Position numbers and translations under genes: made by a program. From Convivina praedatoris (GTDB lineage Bacteria > Bacillota > Bacilli > Lactobacillales > Lactobacillaceae), in NCBI RefSeq assembly GCF_933208505.1, contig NZ_CAKOEU010000005.1: a stretch of 64,000 nucleotides of DNA; one strand, 5' to 3'. Below the pieces are notes generated by a model. That model did no database searches. It saw nothing but the letters and a program-made list of their open reading frames with translations, and had not been told where the DNA came from. Positions within the stretch are counted from its first letter, which is position 1. Each line of letters opens with the position of its first letter. This document shows positions 57,904 through 64,000 of the stretch, one piece after another.

Positions 57904-59610
57904 ATGACAAGTAAAAAAGTAACAACCATAACCAATGTCGAATTTGGCAAAATGATTAATGCTGCTGCAGCCATGTTAGCTGCTAATGCTGAAAAAATTA
58001 ATAAATTAAATGTTTTCCCAGTCCCAGATGGTGATACAGGAACCAATATGAGTTTATCTATGGCCAGCGGTGCTCAGTACGAGCGTGATGCTTTGGATAC
58101 TCAGATTGGGGCCTTGGCCAAGGCAACTTCTAAAGGACTATTAATGGGCGCTCGTGGTAATTCGGGCGTTATTTTATCGCAAATCTTTCGTGGCTTTGCC
58201 AATAGTGTCGCTGATAAAGATACTATGTCAGCCCGTGATTTGGCTGACGCCTTGATGGAATCTGCTCAGGTGGCTTATAAATCTGTGATGAAGCCAACTG
58301 AAGGAACGATTTTAACGATTATTCGTGAAGCGGCTAGTCAAGCTAATCAAAGTGCTAAAGAAACCGATGATGTTGTGGCTTTGATGGCTGCTGTAACTAA
58401 GGCTGCCCAGGCTGCCTTAGACTCAACCCCTGATTTATTACCGGTCCTAAAAGAAGTTGGCGTAGTTGATTCTGGTGGACAGGGACTAGTTTTTGTCTTA
58501 CGTGCTTTTTATGAAGTACTTAGTGGACAATTTAATGAAAATGAATTGACGGCTCCCGATAATGCCGAACTTGATCGGATGGTTGAAAACTTACATGCCG
58601 GTGCCCAGGCGGATAGTAATTTGGATCCAGCCGATATTCAGTACGGTTATTGTACGGAAATCATGGTCGAAATTGCCCGAGGAACAACATTTGATAAGCA
58701 GTTTGATTATCAAGAATTTTACGATTATTTAGCCCAACTAGGTGATTCTTTGCTGGTGATTAATGATGATGAAATCGTAAAAGTGCATGTCCACACTGAA
58801 GATCCAGGATCAGTACTGCATTGGGGAACTGAGTATGGTTCTTTGGTCAAGGTTAAAGTGGATAATATGCGTGATCAGCAACAGGCTGTTATTGATGAAC
58901 AAAAGCGCCAAAATGCTCAGCAAACTGGTCAAGTGAGTCAAGCAATCAAGGTACCTGATGTAGCAGTTATTGCTGTTGCAGCTGGAGATGGTGTGGCCGA
59001 GCTTTTTAGAAGTTTAGGAGTTTATACTGTTATTAGCGGTGGCCAAACCATGAATCCTTCAACGGCTGACATTGTACAAGCTATTCAAGATAGTGGAGCC
59101 AAGGCGGCTGTCATTTTGCCCAATAACAGCAATATTTTCATGGCTGCTGAACAGTCCGTTGCTTTAGCTGGTGTACCGGTTGAAGTTGTAAAAAGTCGGA
59201 CGGTTCAACAGGGATTATCGGCTATGTTGGGCTATAATCCTGAAGGTAGTTTAGCAGATAATATGGCTGAAATGACGGCCTTGTTGGCGGAAGTCAAGTC
59301 AGCACAAATTACCCAAGCAGTCCGGGATACTAGCTTGAATGGCCGTGAAATTCAACATGGAGACTGGCTAGGTATCGTCGATGGTGAGATTGAAGTGGTC
59401 GGTAAGAAGCTTATGACTGTGGCTACCGACACGATTCAATCCATGTTAGATGATGATTCCGAGATTGTTACGGTTATATATGGACAAGACGCAAAGAAAC
59501 GTGATGCAGAATCATTAATGAAGTGGGTTCAGGATTACGATGAGGATTTAGAAACTGAGATTCATGCTGGTAAGCAACCGCTTTATCCATTCTTAATTTC
59601 AGTTGAATGA
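57904..59610 (+). CDS. fakA: Fatty acid kinase catalytic subunit FakA (YloV, DhaL domain)
   Basis: FakA phosphorylates fatty acids held by FakB so that they can enter phospholipids. The 568-residue product has the N-terminal DhaL kinase domain with NVFPVPDGDTGTNMSLS and GARGNSGVILSQ, a middle domain with the VHVHTEDPG motif and a C-terminal DegV-like domain. AGGAAG precedes the ATG. recG, the next gene in Bacillus, is replaced by small membrane protein genes. FakB is not in the window. Confidence 0.93.
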   Translation: MTSKKVTTITNVEFGKMINAAAAMLAANAEKINKLNVFPVPDGDTGTNMSLSMASGAQYERDALDTQIGALAKATSKGLLMGARGNSGVILSQIFRGFANSVADKDTMSARDLADALMESAQVAYKSVMKPTEGTILTIIREAASQANQSAKETDDVVALMAAVTKAAQAALDSTPDLLPVLKEVGVVDSGGQGLVFVLRAFYEVLSGQFNENELTAPDNAELDRMVENLHAGAQADSNLDPADIQYGYCTEIMVEIARGTTFDKQFDYQEFYDYLAQLGDSLLVINDDEIVKVHVHTEDPGSVLHWGTEYGSLVKVKVDNMRDQQQAVIDEQKRQNAQQTGQVSQAIKVPDVAVIAVAAGDGVAELFRSLGVYTVISGGQTMNPSTADIVQAIQDSGAKAAVILPNNSNIFMAAEQSVALAGVPVEVVKSRTVQQGLSAMLGYNPEGSLADNMAEMTALLAEVKSAQITQAVRDTSLNGREIQHGDWLGIVDGEIEVVGKKLMTVATDTIQSMLDDDSEIVTVIYGQDAKKRDAESLMKWVQDYDEDLETEIHAGKQPLYPFLISVE

Positions 59611-59672
59611 AAAAAAGTGGAACTGTGTAGCGGTTAGGAAATCAATTCCTCCGACACGGTTCCACTTTTTAT
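59611..59672. terminator. Large bidirectional terminator
   Basis: AAAAAGTGGAACTGTGT pairs with ACACGGTTCCACTTTTT over 17 pairs (one G-U), enclosing a second stem AGGAA/TTCCT. It closes fakA and the converging small gene. Confidence 0.9.
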
Positions 59673-59685
59673 TTATCTTTTAAAA

Positions 59686-59892
59686 TTACATTAATCCTAA
59701 GGCACTGACGGCGGCGTAAATAACGCCACCAACCATGATGAAGACCATTAGAAACGACATGAAAAGGGTTAAACGGTGTAACTTCGTTTTTTCCTTTTTT
59801 TCAACCTTGGGAATTGGTCGCTTATCTAATTGTTCTGTCACTTCATCAGCTAACTTTTTATTAATCTTAATTTTTTTTGTATTCGTTGCCAT
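59686..59892 (-). CDS. Small membrane protein, DUF4044-like
   Basis: The 68-residue product has a charged, Lys-rich first 40 residues and one C-terminal membrane segment (LTLFMSFLMVFIMVGGVIYAA inside 43-66). Short proteins of the DUF4044 type with this MVGG motif occur next to mraZ in Lactobacillales, as here. Function unknown. The ATG is preceded by GTGAGGGAAAG. It diverges from the DUF3397-like gene. Confidence 0.6.
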   Translation of the reverse strand: MATNTKKIKINKKLADEVTEQLDKRPIPKVEKKEKTKLHRLTLFMSFLMVFIMVGGVIYAAVSALGLM

Positions 59893-59918
59893 AGCTTTCC
59901 CTCACTTAGAATAGTAAC

Positions 59919-59928
59919 ATGGTATCAT
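59919..59928. promoter_or_regulatory. Overlapping divergent extended -10 elements
   Basis: ATGGTATCAT reads TGG-TATCAT on the plus strand and TGA-TACCAT on the minus strand, so both small membrane protein genes could be driven from the same ten bases. Confidence 0.4.
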
Positions 59929-59961
59929 ATTATTTTTTAAAATTGAAATTTAGAGGTGTTT

Positions 59962-60303
59962 ATGGATTGGAAATATTGGGCCTTGGGGCTGTTAGGGATT
60001 TTAATCTTATTGTACTTATTTAGGCGTTTTTCTCGCACCTGGCGCCAAGTATCATTTTTTGATTTAGCCGTATTACCGAGCTGGATCACCCTCTATATGA
60101 CGATGGGATTAGCTTTTGGCGTATCATATTTACCATTTATCTTAGTAATATGGTTATTCCTTGGTTTGATTTTTTCTTGGTGGTTATTAGGAAGGAATTG
60201 GCCAGTTCATGTTTTTTTTCATAAATATTGGCAATGGAGTGCCTTGGTAGCTATTTTAGCTGAATTAATAGTTGTAATTATGGCTGTCTACTTACAAAAA
60301 TAA
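59962..60303 (+). CDS. DUF3397 family membrane protein
   Basis: The 113-residue product has three or four membrane segments and matches DUF3397, a family found directly before mraZ in many Lactobacillales (FFDLAVLPSWITLY region, HVFFHKYWQWS near the end). TAGAGGTG precedes the ATG at 59962. No function is known. A terminator separates it from mraZ. Confidence 0.75.
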   Translation: MDWKYWALGLLGILILLYLFRRFSRTWRQVSFFDLAVLPSWITLYMTMGLAFGVSYLPFILVIWLFLGLIFSWWLLGRNWPVHVFFHKYWQWSALVAILAELIVVIMAVYLQK

Positions 60304-60342
60304 AAAAACCTTAAGGACTTAATTAGTTCTTAAGGTTTTTTT
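60302..60342 (+). terminator. Terminator after the DUF3397 gene
   Basis: AAAAAACCTTAAG pairs with CTTAAGGTTTTTT, and inner GACT can pair with AGTT. Confidence 0.9.
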
Positions 60343-60374
60343 ATGGTCTTCAATTAAAACTAAGTGGTAAAAAA

Positions 60375-60398
60375 GTGGAGGAAAGTGGGGGAATGTGG
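60375..60398 (+). promoter_or_regulatory. MraZ-binding repeats upstream of mraZ
   Basis: GTGG occurs at 60375, 60385 and 60395, exactly ten bases apart, with a fourth at 60364. Such spaced repeats are the known autorepression site of MraZ at its own promoter. The next 40 bases hold the transcript start, but no clear -10 stands out. Confidence 0.75.
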
Positions 60399-60439
60399 TA
60401 AATTAATCTTAGTAAAGTAGAGGGAAGGAGGCGATTTTT

Positions 60440-60871
60440 ATGTTCATGGGAGAATATTCACATACCGTTGATACTAAGGGTCGCCTGATTATTCCTGCTA
60501 AATTTCGCCATCAACTGGGGGATAGTTTTGTCATCACCAAGTGGATGGAGCATGCCTTGCGGGCAATGCCTCGCGATGTTTGGGAAAATCTCGAAAAGCA
60601 TTTAAATCAATTACCGATTGGAAAAAAAGAAGCGCGGGCTTTTAAGCGCTTTGTCATGGCTGGTGCTTTAGAGGCAGAATTTGATAAACAAGGTCGAATT
60701 GTGATTCCTAGTAATTTGCGACAGCATGCCCAGTTAGATAAAGACGTCGTCATTACCGGAGCCGGTGATAGTTTTGAAATTTGGAGTAACCAAAATTGGC
60801 AAAACTACACCCAAGCTACTGCTGAAGATTTTGATGAAATCGCTGAAGGTTTGGTTGATTTTGACTTTTAA
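60440..60871 (+). CDS. mraZ: Transcriptional regulator and division-cluster protein MraZ
   Basis: MraZ represses the division and cell wall cluster by binding repeats at its promoter. The 143-residue product has two AbrB-like halves, each with the DxxGR motif (VDTKGRLIIPAKFR near residue 11 and FDKQGRIVIPSNLR near 80). AAGGAGG precedes the ATG. It is the first gene of the mraZ-rsmH-ftsL-pbp cluster. Confidence 0.95.
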   Translation: MFMGEYSHTVDTKGRLIIPAKFRHQLGDSFVITKWMEHALRAMPRDVWENLEKHLNQLPIGKKEARAFKRFVMAGALEAEFDKQGRIVIPSNLRQHAQLDKDVVITGAGDSFEIWSNQNWQNYTQATAEDFDEIAEGLVDFDF

Positions 60872-60897
60872 GGCCCGTATACGAGCAAGGAGACATA

Positions 60898-61851
60898 ATG
60901 GCATTTGAACACGTAACTGTCCTATTGAAAGAGGCCGTTGAATTTTTAGCGATCAAACCAGATGGTATTTATGTTGATGCTACTTTAGGCGGTGGCGGTC
61001 ATACCGGTGAAATCCTTAAACAGTTAGAAACTGGTCGTTTGTACAGTTTTGATCAAGATGATGTAGCCATTGCCTACAATAAAGACCAGTATGCAACCGA
61101 GATTGCGGCCGGTAAATTAGTACTAATACATCAAAATTTTCGTGATTTAAAGTCAGCTTTAGCTAGCTATCAGGTTAAACACGTTGATGGGGTTCTTTAT
61201 GACTTAGGAGTCAGTTCGGTTCAATTTGATGATGGTCAGCGTGGATTTTCCTATAATCACGATGCGCAGTTAGATATGCGGATGGACCAGCGGCAGACGT
61301 TAACGGCTTGGGAGATTGTCAACCAATGGTCTTTTCAAGACCTTTATCGTATTTTAAGTCGTTATGGTGAGGATCGATTTCCAAAGCAGGTTGCTCGCAA
61401 GATTGAACAAAGCCGGCAATCAAAAAGTATTGATACCACGCTAGAACTGGTTGAAGTTATTAAAGAGGCCATTCCAGCCCCAGCTCGTCGTCACGGCGGG
61501 CATCCGGCTAAACGAACTTTTCAGGCACTAAGAATTGCAGTTAACGATGAATTAGGTGCTTTGGAAGATTCTTTAACACAGGCTTTAGATCTATTGGATC
61601 TAAAGGGGCGTGTAAGCGTAATTACTTTTCAGTCGTTAGAAGACCGTTTAGTGAAGCAAATGTTTCGTGAAAAAGCGAGTGGACCAGATTTGCCAGCTGG
61701 ACTGCCGGTTCTACCTGGTCAGTTTGAAGCTGATTATCGTTTATTAAGCCGCAAGGCTATTAAACCCAGTGAAAGCGAAGTTCAAAATAATCATCGAGCT
61801 CAGTCAGCTCAGTTACGTGCAATTGAGCGGATTCATTTTTCAAAGGATTAG
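60898..61851 (+). CDS. rsmH: 16S rRNA (cytosine-1402-N4)-methyltransferase RsmH
   Basis: RsmH (MraW) methylates C1402 of 16S rRNA. The 317-residue product has HVTVLLKEAVEFL, the SAM motif DATLGGGGHTG, YDLGVSSVQFD and the late SFQSLEDR-like motif (TFQSLEDRLVK). GCAAGGAG precedes the ATG. ftsL follows after 11 bases. Confidence 0.95.
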   Translation: MAFEHVTVLLKEAVEFLAIKPDGIYVDATLGGGGHTGEILKQLETGRLYSFDQDDVAIAYNKDQYATEIAAGKLVLIHQNFRDLKSALASYQVKHVDGVLYDLGVSSVQFDDGQRGFSYNHDAQLDMRMDQRQTLTAWEIVNQWSFQDLYRILSRYGEDRFPKQVARKIEQSRQSKSIDTTLELVEVIKEAIPAPARRHGGHPAKRTFQALRIAVNDELGALEDSLTQALDLLDLKGRVSVITFQSLEDRLVKQMFREKASGPDLPAGLPVLPGQFEADYRLLSRKAIKPSESEVQNNHRAQSAQLRAIERIHFSKD

Positions 61852-61862
61852 GAGTTAATTTT

Positions 61863-62228
61863 ATGGCACAAAATCCAAGTTACCGAACCACTAATTTAGC
61901 CCGTGATTTCTCTAATAAACCAGCTAAAAAGAAAGTTTTGAAGCGCTATAAAGCTGCGGTTTGGACTAAAAATGAACGACGTTTAGTTTTTGGCTTTGCT
62001 GTAGGAACACTAATAATTATGTTGGCTACGGTTTACACTAGTGTTCAAACGGATAATGTACTTCAAAAGAATGCCCAAACGCAGCGTAAAATGACTCAAA
62101 TTAAGCAGGATAATGATAGTTTGAGAGCTGATATTCAAAAAAAAATAAACCGTCAGAATTTAGATGATGTGGCTAAGAAATCCAAAATGTCGCAGACGGG
62201 TGATAGTGTCCGTAATATTAATCAATAA
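61863..62228 (+). CDS. ftsL: Cell division protein FtsL
   Basis: FtsL is a bitopic scaffold of the divisome. The 121-residue product has a basic cytoplasmic region, one membrane segment (about residues 40-61) and an extracellular leucine-zipper-like coiled coil (about 65-105). The sequence is only loosely conserved in the family, so the call rests largely on topology and on its place between rsmH and the PBP gene. Confidence 0.85.
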   Translation: MAQNPSYRTTNLARDFSNKPAKKKVLKRYKAAVWTKNERRLVFGFAVGTLIIMLATVYTSVQTDNVLQKNAQTQRKMTQIKQDNDSLRADIQKKINRQNLDDVAKKSKMSQTGDSVRNINQ

Positions 62229-62233
62229 TTATT

Positions 62234-64000
62234 ATGAGTAAAAAAATTAAGCGTCTATCCAATCGAAGAGTGTCAAAAAATGCCAAATTTTTTGGTTTTT
62301 TTCTGTTGATTGCGACTGGATTGCTAATTTTGATTATGGGTTTACGTTTGTTACAAATCGCTACCTTAAAACGAGTGAATTCACATAATTTAACCACGGC
62401 GACCCGTCAGGCCTTTATGCAAGAGCAAATGGTAACTGCTACTCGGGGACGTGTTTTTTCGACTGATGGCGAAGTTTTAGCGGATAACAGCACTGTTTAT
62501 GATTTGTATGCCGTCTTAGATAAAAATCAATTTGATGGTAAGAAACCAAAGTATGTTCAAGATAAAAAAGAAACTGCTAAAAAATTAAGCTCAGTGATTG
62601 ATTTATCTGAGGATGATATTTTAAAACGCTTGGATAGTAACAAACTACAGGTTGAATTTGGTACAGCCGGTAAGGGGTTAGACATTGACCAATACAATAA
62701 AATTAAGGCGATGAAATTAGCCGGAGTTGGCTTCATCCCCCAGCCGGCTCGTTATTACCCTAATAATCGGATGGCTTCACATATTATTGGTTTAACCAAT
62801 TCGATTACGAATGCCTTTGGTAAAAATACTCTGAATGGTATTTTAGGGATTGAAGACACTCGGAATAAAAGTTTAAAGGGTAAGGATGGCGTTAAGGATT
62901 ATCTGGGGAATCAGGTCTCACAAGGACAAAATCAAGTTAAAAACGGCGATAATGTTACCCTGACTTTGGATGAAAAGTTACAAACTACTTTGGAAAATCG
63001 AATGGATGTTATGTTTGATGGCACCAAAGCCAAGTCTGCGATGGCGGTTTTGATGGATAGTAAGACAGGTAAGATTTTAGCAGCTACTCAGCGCCCAAAT
63101 TTTGATCCTAATTCGCAAGATGGCTTAAAAGATAACTGGGTTAATTTGTTAAATCAATCCACCTTTGAACCAGGGTCGACAATGAAAACAATCACCCTAG
63201 CTGCTGCCATCCAAGAAGGTAAATGGCATCCAAATGATACCTACCAATCAGGAAGTTTGAACATTGACGGCGGTCGAATTGTCGATGCTTTCGGGCAAAA
63301 TGAAGGTGTGCTAACCTATCGAGAAGGTTATTGGCGCTCTTCGAATGTGGCCTTTGCGCACGTTGAACAAGCTTTAGGGGCGACGATATGGAAAAAATAT
63401 ATCGATCGGTTCCATTTCTTAGAGCCGACGCATTCAGATTTACCCAATGAAGCGAGTGGATCAATTTCCTTCCAACAAGCCATTGACCAAGCCAATACCG
63501 CCTACGGGCAGGCAATTAATGTGACCACTTTACAACTATTGCAAGCGTATAGTGCAATTGCCAATAACGGTAAAGAGGTAAAACCATATTTGGTTGAGAA
63601 AGTGACCGATTCTAAGACTGGTAAAACCTTATATCAAGGCAAAACTACAACTGTGGGGCAGCCGATAACTGCTGCCACTGCTAAAGAAGTTCGTAAATAT
63701 ATGACAGATGTCGTTAATCAGGAAACTGGAACAGCCAAGCAGTATGATTTGCGCGATGCCGGTTACCAAATTTCGGCCAAGACCGGAACGGCTCAAATTT
63801 CAGAAAATGGACGTTACTTAGATGGATTGAATAATGATATTCATTCGGTCATGACGATTGTGCCAGAAGAAAATCCGCGATTCATTATGTATGTAGCGGT
63901 CCGCCAGCCTAAAGTTTTCCCTGATCCTAATATTCAGCTCACGCTAAATAAAGTTTTCCGTCCGGTCATGCTCCAGGCTTTGAATGATAGCAAGAGTGCG
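62234..64000 (+). CDS. pbpX: Division transpeptidase (PBP2X/FtsI type), cut by the window end
   Basis: This class B penicillin-binding protein cross-links septal peptidoglycan. The frame is open from the ATG at 62234 to the window edge (589 codons). Visible are a cytoplasmic basic start, a membrane segment (about residues 19-42), the dimerisation domain (TATRGRVFSTDGEVLADN) and the three active-site motifs: STMK with Ser315, SSN at 369-371 and KTGT at 516-519. PASTA domains, if any, would lie beyond the edge. It starts five bases after ftsL with no strong ribosome site. Confidence 0.93.
   Translation, partial: MSKKIKRLSNRRVSKNAKFFGFFLLIATGLLILIMGLRLLQIATLKRVNSHNLTTATRQAFMQEQMVTATRGRVFSTDGEVLADNSTVYDLYAVLDKNQFDGKKPKYVQDKKETAKKLSSVIDLSEDDILKRLDSNKLQVEFGTAGKGLDIDQYNKIKAMKLAGVGFIPQPARYYPNNRMASHIIGLTNSITNAFGKNTLNGILGIEDTRNKSLKGKDGVKDYLGNQVSQGQNQVKNGDNVTLTLDEKLQTTLENRMDVMFDGTKAKSAMAVLMDSKTGKILAATQRPNFDPNSQDGLKDNWVNLLNQSTFEPGSTMKTITLAAAIQEGKWHPNDTYQSGSLNIDGGRIVDAFGQNEGVLTYREGYWRSSNVAFAHVEQALGATIWKKYIDRFHFLEPTHSDLPNEASGSISFQQAIDQANTAYGQAINVTTLQLLQAYSAIANNGKEVKPYLVEKVTDSKTGKTLYQGKTTTVGQPITAATAKEVRKYMTDVVNQETGTAKQYDLRDAGYQISAKTGTAQISENGRYLDGLNNDIHSVMTIVPEENPRFIMYVAVRQPKVFPDPNIQLTLNKVFRPVMLQALNDSKSA

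Noticed and set aside
1..64000. CRISPR array, insertion sequence, integrase or restriction-modification genes
   Set aside because: I saw no regular repeat-spacer pattern, transposase, integrase or methylase outside the rRNA and housekeeping methyltransferases.

Overview
The window is a gene-dense, conserved chromosomal segment of a low-GC Gram-positive bacterium of the lactic acid bacteria type. The evidence is Lactobacillales small proteins (DUF3042, DUF3397 and DUF4044 types), a fermenter's gene set (pepV, hprK, nadR, a T-box-controlled amino acid importer) and gene orders such as tig-clpX-engB, stp-prkC-rsgA-rpe-thiN-rpmB and mraZ-rsmH-ftsL-pbp. A member of Lactobacillaceae close to Weissella/Leuconostoc is my best guess; the genus is inference. 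I see no prophage, insertion sequence, CRISPR array or tRNA gene.

Layout. 1-2.7 kb: end of a 5S rRNA, mecA, a rhodanese-like protein, a DUF3042 protein, miaA and a 59-residue orphan. 2.8-5.3 kb: mreB-mreC-mreD. 5.3-7.8 kb: a T-box riboswitch and an amino acid ABC importer; specifier codon and discriminator-pairing base both point to tRNA-His. 7.8-13.1 kb: ymfF-ymfH-rodZ-pgsA and recA with a perfect LexA box. 13.2-18.3 kb: pstS-C-A-B1-B2-phoU. 18.4-22.6 kb: yvlD-hprK-gpsA-galU-trxB, without the lgt gene usually found between hprK and gpsA. 22.7-24.9 kb: a leftward operon of a zinc dehydrogenase, a YczE-like membrane protein and a glyoxalase-fold protein. 25-31.5 kb: UDG-family protein, pgm, rplS, dinB, nrnA, DEAD-box helicase. 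31.5-38.2 kb: yslB (leftward), murI-rdgB-phosphodiesterase, ruvB-queA, tsaE-GNAT-exonuclease. 38.2-41.4 kb: exoA and nnrD (leftward), pepV. 41.4-46.9 kb: tig, clpX-engB, msrA-msrB, nadR. 47-59.6 kb: priA, fmt-rsmB-stp-prkC, rsgA-rpe-thiN-trxA, rpmB, asp23-fakA. 59.7-64 kb: two small membrane proteins and the start of the division and cell wall cluster, with the PBP cut by the window edge.

How it fits together. Much of the window serves growth and the envelope: MreBCD/RodZ, PgsA, MurI, the PrkC/Stp signalling pair, FtsL and the PBP. Translation is served by rplS, rpmB, miaA, queA, tsaE, fmt, rsmB, rsgA and rsmH; genome maintenance by recA, dinB, ruvB, priA and exoA; protein quality control by mecA, clpX, tig and msrAB. 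Units are short and mostly bounded by clear hairpin terminators, several serving converging genes. Many promoters have an extended -10 (TGn).

Most unusual points: a helix-turn-helix-like segment in the juxtamembrane part of PrkC; loss of lgt from its usual place together with two ABC binding proteins lacking a lipobox cysteine; several genes whose -10 box lies only 6-9 bases before the start codon (probable leaderless transcripts); a long Ser/Thr/Gln-rich tail on YslB; and a possibly catabolite-controlled dehydrogenase/membrane protein/glyoxalase operon. No wholly novel multi-gene system is evident.
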